DNA from: Pomacea canaliculata
Taxonomy: Eukaryota; Mollusca; Gastropoda; Architaenioglossa; Ampullariidae
Reading direction: 5' to 3'
Length of the DNA: 64,000 bases
Assembly: GCF_003073045.1 (NCBI RefSeq)
Contig: NC_037595.1
Span: forward strand, 6,250,227 to 6,314,226
Numbering within the stretch: the stretch's first letter is position 1; the number at the start of each line of letters is the position of its first letter. Below are positions 1 through 10,472 of the stretch, piece by piece. The position numbers and the translations under genes are program-made. Under the pieces are notes generated by a model. It was not told where the DNA came from. It ran no database searches and saw nothing but the letters and a program-made list of their open reading frames with translations.

Positions 1-943
1 CTCACTGACTCACTCATTCTGGTTTGGCATCATTTCAGGATGGCAGGCACCAGGCTAGTCTCGAGCCTAGTTGGAACTATGATAACGGCGCTGGCCCAGC
101 GATTTATGCCCTCCTTACTGTACATTGCCCTGCGAGCCGCGTAGCCGGAAAGTGGGAAAATTGGACCTAGAGTCTAAATATGTCAGTAAAAGTACATTTC
201 ACTGCGGTGGAATCTCTACTACATTTTCATATGTTAATATCTCTTATGACGATAGAATTAAAAAAACATCAGTCTTTAGAGTTTGAATTACACCGCCTCG
301 TTTCGTCACAATTTAGTGTGCAATTCTGTCTCAGCTAATATTTTAGCTAATTTTTAGCGTCTATGAGACAGTGAAGTGTTACTCTGCTTAAAAATACTAC
401 TACATTAGCCCCTCCAGAACCACGTGAGTACTTTAACAGGCTCTGGAGTGAGTGAGTTTTGTGCATCAATCACCATCTTTTGTGTAAGCGTCTTCCCTTA
501 CTTATTTTTCCATTTTTCTTGTAATTCTTGTCCAAGATTTACCGCTAAAATCTGAAAGTGTGTAGAGCTCGTGGTATGATCACATACAACTGGTGCAAGA
601 TGACAGTAGCAAATTAAACATGTTAGCGTCCTCGCAAAAAAATTCTCCAACTCTAGAAGCACGCCAGGGACTTGGGGGTGGAGACTGGCAGGACAGCTTC
701 ACAATTGTGACGTTAAGGCCAGAACAACAGACCCGATGCAAGTTAGATAATTAGAGGTGGGCAGTGGTCAGTAAAAGGGGACAATGAAGGGACGACTTTT
801 GTCCGTTTTTACGAATTGACAGTGTAACGATTTTTTGTTTGGATTGTATATGTATGTGATAAATTTTAATGATTTTTTTTTTGTAAACATTTGTGACAAG
901 TTCTTTGCAGTAAATAAATATTAAAACCATGTGTATCCTTTGC
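1..943 (+). repeat. Segmental duplication, copy 1 (partner 4609-5525)
   Basis: Two stretches (about 290-395 and 520-943) reappear almost base for base at about 4609-4715 and 5106-5521, with shared landmarks such as the run near 660 (ctctagaagcacgccaggga). A more diverged third relative lies near 13325-13400. No convincing coding sequence was seen. The match stops abruptly at about 943, where SIAE-related sequence begins. Confidence 0.8.
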
Positions 944-1375
944 TGATCATCACAGTAGTTTTCTGCTGTCTTCTTTCTACTCGAAGTTTGTTAACATGAC
1001 TTGCTAAAGTCCCGGTTCTGTAAAAATATATTTATTTAGGGATACGGTTCTGTCATTGCGCAGTTTAACCAAAAAAAAAAAAAAAAAAAATACGAGTTAC
1101 TTTTTCTGATAACGAGTGAAGTTGACTTCTTCACCCGTTAAACGTTCAATCTTTACAACCTCGACTTACCCTGTATTGCACAAAGGTATTTGTTGGTGAG
1201 TGCGCGTGTGTGTGTTGTGATGATGACAAATCACAAAGACAATCGTCTTTCTCTGAATCAGGTGAGGCCGCCTTACATGTCCTCAATTACAATGGCGATC
1301 ACATGGTCAGAGGTCAGGTTCACAGCGGCAAGTGAAAGGTGAAGTTGCCGCTGAAGACCTCTCGTCCTGTAGCTG
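941..1375 (+). pseudogene. Decayed 5' fragment of a sialate O-acetylesterase gene
   Basis: The stretch matches the region upstream of and including exon 2 of SIAE copies 2 and 3 (33700-34150 and 38715-39150). It keeps part of their exon 1, the shared intron 1 and the exon 2 acceptor at 1260-1261. From 1262 it resembles the exon 2 start, but about 100 bp present in functional copies are missing after the codons for the DHMV segment. Similarity fades after about 1350. No later exons follow; homeobox-like repeats do. It is a truncated relic of the array that now lies 27 kb downstream. Promoter and ATG are lost because the upstream repeat replaces them at about 943. Confidence 0.8.
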
Positions 1376-1504
1376 TAACAAGGTAAGATTCGGGCTTTTC
1401 CCCAATCTCTCCTCAACAACACAAAAGACAACGCTCTCGTGGGTTCTAGATTATATTTCTGATGCCAGTCGAACCCCCCTTTTTTCAAAATCAAATCAAA
1501 TCAA

Positions 1505-1590
1505 ATCTGAAGTGGAAGGGTGCTGATTCCTTAGGATTGTGGAATTGGGAATATAAGTGTTAATCATATATCAACAACGACAACGACGAC
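1505..1590 (+). repeat. Local duplicate of 3100-3180
   Basis: The run ggaagggtgctgattcctta and its continuation to the tatatc(a/g)acaac stretch occur here and again at about 3103-3178. The second copy leads directly into a decayed homeobox helix-3 exon, so this marks a duplicated block of the homeobox locus. Confidence 0.75.
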
Positions 1591-1599
1591 GACGATGAC

Positions 1600-1653
1600 C
1601 TGCTGTACTCTAGAGGCTAGGTCCGCAGAACAGGCTTACCAGCAACTATTCGA
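1600..1653 (+). pseudogene. Degenerate homeobox exon fragment
   Basis: One frame reads VRRTGLPATIRV just before a gtaagcacagtaaac donor-like run. That matches the end of the homeobox exon at 2689-2861 (QRTGLPAATVR followed by the same run). The upstream part of the homeodomain is lost and an in-frame stop lies just before the conserved piece. It is the most decayed of the four homeobox-exon copies here. Confidence 0.6.
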
Positions 1654-1669
1654 GTAAGCACAGTAAACT

Positions 1670-1951
1670 GTGCTGCCTCAAGAAATTTTTTTATTTATAC
1701 ATAACTACTGCCACAGAACAGTGGTAGACTTTGTAAATAGTTCATGCATAGACACAATTAAGTCTACTTTTAATTATTTGCAGCAAAACCCAGAAGAGCC
1801 ACAGCCAGGGAGGAGTGATTCTGCCCCATCAAAGAGAGGGAAGAAGAATGTAAAAAAAGGAGGAAAACAAAGCATTCTTCTCGTTAATGGCAAGCCTGAC
1901 ATCAACACTTCCAGTGGAGATTCTTCAAGATCTCCATCTGCAAGTACATAA
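1670..1951 (+). pseudogene. Decayed copy of unknown exon A (LPxEI-type), first copy
   Basis: The frame opens with LPQEIFLFIHNYCHRTVVDF. This resembles the exon A copies at 1887, 5610 and 6370, which share LPxEI-x-x-DLH-x-x-LH-x-x-C. The reading then runs through a probable intron (tattatttgcag near 1784) into a Lys/Ser/Gly-rich stretch. The next exon A copy overlaps it in another frame from 1887. I do not recognise the domain. It lies beside homeobox exons each time, so it is probably an upstream exon of the same gene family. Confidence 0.45.
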
Positions 1952-2045
1952 AATATGCCACCAAACCGTGCTTCAATATCAAGGTGTCGAAAAAGCTTCA
2001 TCTCCCCTTCCTGGAGACCCATCAAAGAAAAATTTGATAAACAAG
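1887..2045 (+). CDS. Unknown exon A of homeobox-linked gene, second copy
   Basis: The frame reads MASLTSTLPVEILQDLHLQV and continues with HKICHQTVLQYQ, then a Ser/Pro-rich stretch. It aligns with the copies at 5610 and 6370 (LPEIVLDLHMELHNVCYEFL). The pattern of spaced Leu, His and Cys suggests an amphipathic helical segment. No known domain was recognised. A decayed homeobox exon follows 80 bp downstream. Exon edges are uncertain and there is no evidence of expression. Confidence 0.4.
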
Positions 2046-2125
2046 ACTCTTTACGTGGCGTCTTATAACATCTTATTCATCGACACACACATCCTGAAGC
2101 CTTGTCTGCCCCTTCATTTCGCACA

Positions 2126-2267
2126 ACCACCCGCCAGACGAAGAAGGCGGATGAAACGATGGCAGAGAGAAATGCTCAAGGAATATTTTCTACGGGGGCA
2201 GTAGCCCAGCCAGGCAACTATTGCTCTTCTGTCACAAAGAACGCGCTTGTCGCGCAAAAGAATTCAG
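2126..2267 (+). pseudogene. Homeobox exon with in-frame stop
   Basis: One frame starts with an Arg-rich arm (ARRRRRMKRWQREMLKEYF) and continues to SQRTRLSRKRIQ, ending at a donor-like cag|gtagaa. This is helix 1 to early helix 3 of a homeodomain, cut at the same intron position as the exon at 2689-2861. A TAG at 2202-2204 lies between helices 1 and 2, so this copy cannot be read through. No matching helix-3 exon follows it directly. Confidence 0.6.
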
Positions 2268-2477
2268 GTAGAAACAGTAAACCGATCGAATGCCTAGTCC
2301 ACTAGTTGTTAACTAAACAGCCCTGACTTCAGTGACAGTTTTACTTTGTTAGTCTTATTCTGTACTCTGAAATTGGGACAATGTTATTGTTTACCTGAGA
2401 AAACTCTGATTTATATTGATTTTGATTCTCATCCAAGAGAGTAATGAAACGTTTCTCTTACTTATGGCAAGCCTGGC

Positions 2478-2610
2478 AGATGTGCTGCCTCAAGAAACTT
2501 TTTATTTATACATAACTACTGCCACAGAACAGTGGTAGACTTTGGAAATAGTTCATTCATAGACACATTAATTAAGTCTTTTTTAAATTATTTGCAGCAA
2601 ATTGGTAAAC
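2478..2610 (+). pseudogene. Decayed copy of exon A, third copy
   Basis: The DNA is nearly the same as 1666-1790 (gtgctgcctcaagaaa, then tttatttatacataactact). A one-base loss breaks the LPQE frame and a stop follows. The block from here to 2688 (cacatatcctgacgtcttgtctg) also recurs near 6255-6290, just upstream of another exon A copy. Confidence 0.55.
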
Positions 2611-2688
2611 AAGCCTCTTTAAGTGGCGTCTTATTACATCTTATTCATCTTCACATATCCTGACGTCTTGTCTGTTCGTGTGTCGCAG

Positions 2689-3595
2689 GACCCACGTGCA
2701 GAGCTCGTGGAAGGTCGCAGACGGTGCGTAGGCCACGGACCCATATAACGCCGGACCAGCTACGCATCCTGAACACCGAGTTCAAAATCAATCGGTATCC
2801 AAGGCTGGCGAAGCGAAAATATCTTGAGCAGAGGACCGGACTGCCAGCAGCCACGGTCCGGGTAAGCACAGTAAACAGTAAACGCCTAGTCCAGTGGTTC
2901 TCAAAGTATTTCGGACCGCGGACCACTTTACTTAAGTACAAAATATGGCGGACCACCAAGGCCTAAAAATCACTCTGTATTATATGAATTTCAAAATTTA
3001 AAATGACAATCTCAGATATGGCCGCGAAACAGGATCACAGCCCTGACTTCAGTGTTGTTGACCTCCTTCTGTGTATGATGATATTTGTATGTAAATATAT
3101 CTGAAATGGAAGGGTGCTGATTCCTTAGGATTGTGGAATTGGGAATATAAGTGTTAATCATATATCGACAACAACAACGAGGTGGTTCTGCAGCCGCCTG
3201 GCAAAGTGATGGCGGAGGAGAAGAGCTACCTCCGCCGCCAGAAAAATCCTTACAGTAAGATTTAGAGGTAGGCCCGCGAAACAGGATTGCTTTCTTATTC
3301 AGTATATATATATATTTTGAACACACGTAGAGAGAGAGAGAGAGAGAGTGCATATAAAGATAGATAGAAATGTGTGTGTATATATGTATTCTGAATGTAT
3401 GATGAAAGAGTACAGACGGTTTGAAGAAAAAAAAAAAAAAATCACCATCCCTATCGCAGTGAGACGAGTCAGCGATGTGGAAGGAATGAGCAACGACGAA
3501 GTAGTGACGAAAGTTTTCAGGCGTGGTTCTGCAACCGCCGGGGGAAGTGGTGGCGGAGGAGAAGAGCTACCTCCGCCGCCAGAAAAATCCTTACA
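2689..3595 (+). CDS. Divergent homeobox gene, two exons covering the homeodomain
   Basis: Exon B (2689-2861) follows a tgtcgcag acceptor and ends at a gtaagc donor. It encodes an N-terminal arm and helices 1-2 (RRPRTHITPDQLRILNTEF, then NRYP and QRTGLPAATVR). Exon C (3521-3595) follows ttttcag, starts in the matching phase with AWFCNRRGKWWRRRR and ends at a gtaaga donor. Joined, the two give a full homeodomain with Trp48, Phe49, Cys50, Asn51 and Arg53. Homeodomains bind DNA as transcription factors, and residue 50 affects base choice. Cys50 is typical of POU homeodomains, but no POU-specific domain was seen. The intron holds a MITE and a decayed duplicate of exon C. No ATG, terminal exon or polyA site could be fixed, so this may be a live gene fragment or a recent relic. 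Confidence 0.65.
2892..3003 (-). mobile_element. hAT-type MITE fragment
   Basis: The run cagtggttctcaaagtattt through ggcggaccaccaaggcct is the reverse complement of the right half of the complete element at 21254-21558. It sits in the intron of the homeobox gene and is truncated at the distal side. Confidence 0.75.
3178..3318 (+). pseudogene. Decayed duplicate of homeobox helix-3 exon
   Basis: The DNA repeats the block at 3519-3657, including the tatatata tract after it. One frame reads RWFCSRLAK and then a TGA at 3207-3209, followed by WRRRRA. The Asn51 position is Ser and the acceptor is lost, so this copy is non-functional. Confidence 0.7.
3303..3352. repeat. TA and GA microsatellites
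   Basis: A (ta)n tract and an (ag)n tract lie between the two helix-3 exon copies; a second (ta)n tract follows at about 3643-3657. Confidence 0.85.
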
Positions 3596-3999
3596 GTAAG
3601 ATTTAGAGGTAGGCCCGCGAAACAGGATCGCTTTCTTATTCAGTATATATATATATTTTTTGAACGTACGTAAATTTGTATTCAAAAGACGAAAAGAATC
3701 GCCATTTTATATGAATGTTATAATTATGCAGCTAATATTCTTTGGTTTCCATCCTGCCAAATCCCAGTTTCACAATCTATTGCTAATTCTCAACACTTTT
3801 AGGCCTTAAATCTAGTTAGGTAATCAGTTTGATAGAAGCACAGTGTACAACATACATTTATAAATTTTAAAAACCGAAGTTGTTTTAAACTGTTGAAGCC
3901 ACATTTCATTCTTCACAATGTTTCGTAAACGCTTGTGCAAGACATCTAAGTATTAGTTTAGGAAACATTTGAAAAGAAGCACGTTTCTAAGGTTGCTTT

Positions 4000-4304
4000 T
4001 CATAACAGTTTTAAAAGTTAAAAACATGTTTTGCCACTAACCCCTATTAGGAGTCCCTGCTGGAGACTTTTCCATTCTGGAAAGAGCATAGGTGCCCACG
4101 ACAGTCAACTGTAATCAGCTTGAGTGCTTTTAAACATCAACAGTTAGCCAAACTGTGCACGGAGTCCCCATTACATTAAACACGATTTAGTCCTTGCATA
4201 TGTAGATAAATACGCGATTAAGGTATTGATCCAGTAATCTGGCCCGCCAAGGACTTCATTTCCCCATATCCGGTCCCGCCGACCGGAGAAGTTGCCCACC
4301 CCTG
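4000..4304 (+). mobile_element. hAT-like MITE fragment (inverted relative at 57153-57405)
   Basis: Positions 4020-4176 are the reverse complement of about 57225-57390, including gagactttttccattctgga-type sequence and agttagccaaactgtgcac. The right end gttgcccacccctg matches the left end caggggtggc of the other copy, as expected of hAT-type terminal inverted repeats. No transposase was seen. Confidence 0.65.
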
Positions 4305-4608
4305 TATTAGAGCGATAGCGTCAGGGTGTGCAGATACTAACGCAAGACCAAAGTATCTCCTCAATCCATTATTCTGTAACTGATTTCATGTCAGCCTAAT
4401 TTTGCTTTTCTGTTTTAATAAAAAATGTTGTTTATTGTACAACCGTCTTGTCAGTTGTATATGCACACCCGGGAGAAAGTGTTTACCAGTGCGTACGCGT
4501 GTGGACGTGCGAACAGGCAGGTGAGTGGGTGTGAGGGCGAAAGTCGGGTGGAGCGAGCCAGATGAAGTGACCTTTTTTCCCTCGGACGAGTTAGGCCCAT
4601 CTCTCTAC

Positions 4609-5525
4609 ACCACCTCGTTTCGTGACAATTTAGTGTGCAATTTTGTCTCAGTTAATATTTTAGCTAATTTTTAGCGTCTATGAGACAGTGAAGTGTTACT
4701 CTGCTTTAAAAAAAAGAGAAAATGACTGAATGACTGAATCGCTCACTGACTCACTCATTCTGTTTGAAGAATGGCTACACTACTGGCATCAGGTTGAAAC
4801 GCATATGGAGCGGAGTCAAAACTCTGGCTCAAGCGGCTGCGCTTGGTCCATTGTCCCAGCTTTTCCGGCCATCTCAGGCCGATGCAAACCACTTGAGTAC
4901 TCAAACATGTGCATCAATCACCATCTTTTGTGTAAACGTCTTCCCTGACTTATTTTGCATTTTTTTTCTGTTTTATTTGTATTGTTTCTTAACCTAAAGA
5001 CTATAAGTGTGAGCTGTCAATAAATGCTTCATCATCTTTTGTTTAGTAAGTGCTTTTCTTGAGAGATCTTACTCTTCTGTTTGTTTCTATGTTTTCAGCA
5101 TTCGTAATTCTTGTCCAAGATTTACCGCTAAAATCTGAAAGTGTGTAGAGTTCGTGGTATGATCACATACAACTGGTGCAAGATGACAGTAGCAAATTAA
5201 ACATGTCAGCGTCCTCGCAAAAAAATTCTCCAACTCTAGAAGCACGCCAGGGACTTGGGGGTTGAGACTGGCAGGACAGCTTCACAATTGTGACGTTAAG
5301 GCCAGAACAACAGGCCCGATGCAAGTTAGATAAATAGAGGTGGGCAGTGGTCAGCGAAAAGGGACAATGAAGGGACGACTTTTGTCCGTATTTACGAATT
5401 GACAGTGAAACGATTTTTTGTTTTTTTGGATTGTATATGTACGTGATAAATTTTAATGATTTTTTTTGTAAACATTTGTGACAAATTCTTTGCAGTAAAT
5501 AAATACATGTATTAAAACCATGTGT
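4609..5525 (+). repeat. Segmental duplication, copy 2 (partner 1-943)
   Basis: It matches the first 943 bases of the window over most of its length, with small indels and a divergent middle. Right of about 5525 it continues into homeobox-locus sequence instead of SIAE sequence, so the two copies have different right-hand neighbours. Confidence 0.8.
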
Positions 5526-5564
5526 ATCCTTTGCTTCTATATAATAAACTTCATCTGGTTGTTT

Positions 5565-5945
5565 CATCATGGGGGGGGGAGGAGATGGATAAAGAAAAAG
5601 ACAGAAAACAGATCTATCACTGACGTTTTACCTGAGATTGTATTGGATCTCCACATGGAGCTACATAATGTATGTTATGAGTTTCTAAAGAAATTCGATG
5701 CTTCTCATCCGAGAGAGCCAAGCACTGCCCAGGACACAGTTACAGCTGGTTCCCAGTAGAGCCAGCAGAAAAGGTCAACCATCATAAAGCCAGTAACTAA
5801 GGCTCTAACGTCATAGAGGAACCAAGTTTGTAAATAGTTGAAACATGCAGAAAATGAAAACAGCATGCCTGAGATGAAATCTAAAACCACGACACCCATT
5901 TATCTTTATTCATGATTGTAACGGACAAGTGCGCAATAGAGGGGG
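5565..5945 (+). repeat. Tandem duplication within the homeobox locus, copy 1 (partner 6300-6700)
   Basis: The sequence from the catcatgggggg run through ggggaaggttgacaaccgtg recurs at 6300-6730 with few differences. Each copy holds one copy of exon A. Confidence 0.9.
5604..5759 (+). CDS. Unknown exon A, fourth copy
   Basis: The frame reads SITDVLPEIVLDLHMELHNV and on to CYEFLKKFDASHPREP, ending TAG at 5757-5759. It is nearly identical to the copy at 6370-6521 and related to those at 1670, 1887 and 2478. The conserved spacing of Leu-Pro, Glu-Ile, Asp-Leu-His and Cys across diverged copies suggests past protein-level constraint. The domain is unrecognised. A homeobox exon lies 300 bp downstream at 6060. 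Whether the TAG is the real end or lies in an intron is unclear. Confidence 0.45.
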   Translation, partial: ENRSITDVLPEIVLDLHMELHNVCYEFLKKFDASHPREPSTAQDTVTAGSQ

Positions 5946-6059
5946 GAAGGGGGGAAGGTTGACAACCGTGGTTGACCTGTTTTTGGTGGGAAGTGTGGGT
6001 ATTCAAGCCCGACCGTAAGCGGCCAGTGGGCGGCTAATCATAACTTGGAATCATAACTG

Positions 6060-6215
6060 ATGGAAGAAGGCCCGAGGGCACGCAATTGTCGTCAAAATTT
6101 TGGACCCGACCAGTTGCGGGCCCTTAAAAAGGAATTCCGTAAAAGTATTTACCTGGAGCCTGCAGCACTTATGAGGCTGGTCCGAATAACACACTTACCA
6201 GAAGCCGTTATTAAA
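6060..6215 (+). CDS. Homeobox exon (helices 1-2), fourth copy, no helix-3 exon found
   Basis: The frame carries NCRQNFGPDQLRALKKEF, then a diverged loop, then THLPEAVIK, ending at gtaagtacagtaaac, the same donor run as exon 2689-2861. It is open throughout but diverged in the arm and helix 2 (LEPAALMRLVRI). No AWFCNRR-type exon follows; 6300 begins another exon A copy. It is therefore an orphan exon, possibly dead. The fold call rests on alignment with the neighbouring copy. Confidence 0.5.
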
Positions 6216-6361
6216 GTAAGTACAGTAAACTGGTCCAACGCCTAGTCTACACACACATCCTGACGCCTTGTCTGTCACTGTGTGTCGATGCAAGGTTGTT
6301 TCATCATGGGGGGGAGGTGGAGGAGATGGATAAAGAAAAAGACAGAAAACAGGCATTTCTT

Positions 6362-6521
6362 CAGACTTCTTAGATCTATCACTGACGTTTTACCTGAGAT
6401 TGTATTGGATCTCCACATGGAGCTACATAATGTATGTTATGAGTTTCTAAAGAAATTCAATGCTTCTCATCCTAGAGAGCCAATCCCTGCCCAGGACACA
6501 GTTACAGCTGGTTCCCAGTAG
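6362..6521 (+). CDS. Unknown exon A, fifth copy
   Basis: It is nearly identical to 5604-5759 (SITDVLPEIVLDLHMELHNV), with Asn for Asp and IPA for STA near the end. About 20 extra bases lie just before the conserved start (gcatttcttcagacttcttag), which supply another possible splice acceptor. It is the product of the 5565-5945/6300-6700 duplication. Confidence 0.45.
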
Positions 6522-6699
6522 AGCCAGCAGAAAAGGTCAACCATCATAAAGCCAGTAACTAAGGCTCTAACGTCATAGAGGAACCAAGTTTGTAAATAGT
6601 TGAAACATGCAGAAAATGAAAACAGCATGCCTGAGATGAAATCTAAAACCACGACACCCATTTATCTTTATTCATGATTGTAACGGACAAGTGCACAAT

Positions 6700-7680
6700 A
6701 GAGGGGGGAAGGGGGGAAGGTTGACAACCGTGGTTGACCTGTTTTTGGTGGGAAGTGTGGGCCTCGGTGGGTATTCAAGCTCGACCGTAAGCGGCCAGTG
6801 GGCGGCTGATCATAACTTGGTGGATTTGTGGTTTTTCTTCACCGACTCGCTGCTGCTGCGATCTCTGTGGACGTAATGCTGTGGATGTACATCACTGCTC
6901 GTGTTTTCTGGAGTCCACGTCCTCGCCGTGAGAGCTCTGTGGGTTTGAGGACACCCGTGCACCGGCGTAGGCGAGCAACCGATGGACCAGGACCAGAAAA
7001 CTTTGTGTGAGCAAGGGGGGAGGCTACTCTACCTTTTTTTAGGCTTGCGCACTACCATCCGTCATCCGGAAGGGAAAGTATCAGAGCAGCCCGAGTTTAA
7101 ACCGCCGGTGGAGGGGAGGCTTTCTCTCACCTTCCAACTCACCTACTCTCATCCGGCCAACCACTTGGAAGACAAACGCATGCGCAGGACAGAGACTTTC
7201 TGCCAGCGACCTTTCGGTATTGTAAAACACTCTATTTATGATAAATCGAATTAAAGGCAGGAAAGTTGGTATTTATCCTATAAACAGAGGAGTTGGGGGA
7301 TTGCAGTGACTATGATATAATAACGTATGGGTTTCGTCAAGGACTTACATTTAATATTATAATATTGTGGATAATAACGTTGGAATTTCGTCAAGGACTT
7401 ACAGCACCGGAGACTGCTGAATACCTTACAGATGACATTATTTGTGTGAACCAGCTTTATCGTTGTCTTTATTGTTGAATTGGATTCTTGACATTACTTT
7501 ATTTGTGTGAACCAGCTTTATTGTTGTCTCTATTAGTGTGTTGGATTATTGATGTACTATACTGGAAATATATCGTGTATAGGAGTGGTACACTGATTAT
7601 TGATACATTGTTTTAGTTATTTGTTTGTACCCAATAATTATTGGACAAATGACAAAAGTGAGAATAAACAGGGGGGGGGG
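6700..7680. other. No recognised gene
   Basis: Short open frames exist (for example 6982-7254) but no known domain was seen. Two imperfect direct repeats occur: gggtttcgtcaaggactta near 7328 and 7384, and tttgtgtgaaccagctttat near 7439 and 7500. Confidence 0.5.
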
Positions 7681-10472
7681 CAACTAGTGTAGTACAGATG
7701 TGCAGACCAAATGGTTTTTTAATTAAGGTGACTACAAAAATCTGGGCTATTCCATAAAACATAAAAATTTTTTTTTTACCTCAGGTGCCTGGCCTTAATT
7801 GAAGATATGGATAATAACGAAGTCACAGTTTTTAATTTCAGTTTGTTGTAAGTCTCTTTTTTCCATCAGAAAATAGGTGATGAACTGGTTGCAGGGGTGG
7901 GAGCGAGGTATACAGTTGTTTGGTATACAGAGGTTGACTCTTTCTGTTGCTGCTTTTTTCCATGATGTTATCTGAAGCCTTGATGCACCCATAGTTCTTC
8001 TGTACAGCTTCTGAAAAAATAAAATATGGGAAAATTGGGATTTGTAAATTAAAGAAGGTTAATAGGTTTACAGATTCAAAGAGATTAAAAAAAGTCTCAT
8101 ACCATACATCTTGTTTAGGATACCCCCACCAAATCCCGTCGACATTTACCGCGTGCTACCACACTAAACTGCTTATTAATTATCGACTTTTAGTTAGTTC
8201 GAGCCCCCAAGGAAGCATAACCCCAATGGAAGAAAACTCAAGACAACTTAGTGCATTAAAAGAACGTTATTAATTATTACCCAATGACAAAAGGGAGAAT
8301 ACACAAGTAACTTTGTAATAAGTTGTTTCCCCTTACTTGGCCGGTTCCCTAGGTCTTGCTGATAGCATGCACCATTAATGTTAATGTTCCAAGTTTTCTA
8401 GAAATCTAAGTAATAATAATTGCAAGACCTGAAAGCCATTCTTTGGTGTAATACAAAAGTCAGTTCATGTCTCTCTCTCTCACACTCAAAAGAGGAGAGA
8501 GAGAGAGAAATAGAGCTTTGCACAATACTAGAAGATCAAGGCTCTGGTTCAAGAAAGAGATAAGTATCAAAAGACCTTGTGAAAGAAGAGTGCGTTTTTT
8601 GCGAATACGGAGGGGCAACTAGTGTAGTACAGATGTGCAGACCAAATGGTTTTTTAATTAAGGTGACTACAAAAAAATCTGTGCTATTCCATAAAACATA
8701 AAAAAATTTTTTTACCTCAGGTGCCTGGCCTTAATTGAAGATATGGATAATAACGAAGTCACAGTTTTTAATTTCAGTTTGTTGTAAGTCTCTTTTTTTC
8801 CATCAGAAAATAGGTGATGAACTGGTTGCAGGGGTGGGGGCGAGGTATGCAGTTGTTTGGTATACAGAGGTTGACTCTTTCTGTTGCTGCTTTTTTCCAT
8901 GATGTTATCTGAAGCCTTGATGCACCCATAGTTCTTCTGTACAGCTTCTGAAAAAATAAAATATGGGAAAATTGGGATTTGTAAATTAAAGAAGGTTAAT
9001 AGGTTTACAGATTCAAAGAGATTAAAAGAAGTCTCATACCATACATCTTGTTTAGGATACCCCCACCAAATCCCGTCGACATTTACCGCGTGCTACCACA
9101 CTAAATTGCTTATTAATTATCGACTTTTAGTTAGTTCGAGCCCCCAAGCAAGCATAACCCCAATGGAAGAAAACTCAAGACAACTTAGTGCATTAAAAGA
9201 ACGTTATTAATTATTACCCAATGACAAAAGGGAGAATACACAAGTAACTTTGTAATAAGTTGTTTCCCCTTACTTGGCCGGTTCCCTAGGTCTTGCTGAT
9301 AGCATGCACCATTAATGTTAATGTTCCAAGTTTTCTAGAAATCTAAGTAATAATAATTGCAAGACCTGAAAGCCATTCTTTGGTGTAATACAAAAGTCGG
9401 TTCATGTCTCTCTCTCACACTCAAAAGAGGAGAGAGAGAGAGAAATAGAGCTATGCACAATACTAGAAGATCAAGGCTCTGGTTCAAGAAAGAGATAAGT
9501 ATCAAAAGACCTTGTGAAAGAAGAGTGTGTTTTTTGCGAATACGGTGGGGCGGAGGGGCAACTAGTGTAGTACAGATGTGCAGACCAAATGGTTTTTTAA
9601 TTAAGGTGACTACAAAAATCTGTGCTATTCCATAAAACATAAAAAAAAATTTTTACCTCAGGTGCCTGGCCTTAATTGAAGATGAGGATAATAACGATGT
9701 CTCTTTTTTCCATCAGAAAATAGGTGATGAACTGGTTGCAGGGGTGGCGGCGAGGTATACAGTTGTTTGGTATACAGAGGTTGACTCTTTCTGTTGCTGC
9801 TTTTTTCCATGATGTTATCTGAAGCCTTGATGCACCCATAGTTCTTCTGTACAGCTTCTGAAAAAATAAAATATGGGAAAATTGGGATTTGTAAATAAAA
9901 GAAGGTTAATAGGTTTACAGATTCAAAGAGATTAAAAGAAGTCTCATACCATACATCTTGTTTAGGATACCCCCACCAAATCCCGTCGACATTTACCGCG
10001 TGCTACCACACTAAACTGCTTATTAATTATCGACTTTTAGTTAGTTCGAGCCCCCAAGGAAGCACAACCCCAATGAAAGAAAACTCAAGACAACTTAGTG
10101 CATTAAAAGAACGTTATTAATTATTACCCAATGACAAAAGGGAGAATACACAAGTAACTTTGTAATAAGTTGTTTCCCCTTACTTGGCCGGTTCCCTAGG
10201 TCTTGCTGATAGCATGCACCGTTAATGTTAATGTTCCAAGTTTTCTAGAAATCTAAGTAATAATAATTGCAAGACCTGAAAGCCATTCTTTGGTGTAATA
10301 CAAAAGTCCGTTCATGTGCTACCACACTAAATTTCTTATTAATTATCAACTTTTAGTTAGCTCGAGCCCTCAAGCACGCATAACCCCAATGGAAGAAAAC
10401 TCAAGACAACTTAGTGCATTAAAAGAACGTTATTAATTATTACCAAATGACAAAAGGGAGAATACACAAGTG
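7681..10472 (+). repeat. Tandem array of a roughly 940-bp unit
   Basis: Units start with caactagtgtagtacagatg at 7681, 8616 and 9559. The third is shorter and is followed by a partial fourth (10318-10472). A further fragment at about 10985-11037 belongs to the same unit. Each unit contains a CT/GA self-complementary stretch (about 8470-8510 and 9406-9445). On the minus strand each also holds a short frame starting KLYRRTMGASRLQITSWKK after a ttttttcag acceptor-like run; the frame is broken differently in each unit. I do not recognise that peptide. The array may derive from tandem copies of a mobile element or an exon-bearing segment. Confidence 0.9.

Noticed and set aside
3012..3685. Overlapping minus-strand frames with Pro/Ser-rich and poly-Phe stretches
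   Set aside because: They are antisense to the duplicated helix-3 exons and to simple repeats.
5163..5570. Minus-strand frame of 135 codons
   Set aside because: It lies in the duplicated non-coding block, the frame is not kept in the partner at 580-943, and no domain is recognisable.
9335..9640. Opposing frames of about 100 codons inside the 940-bp tandem repeat
   Set aside because: They are not conserved in the other units and cover the CT/GA hairpin; treated as repeat DNA.
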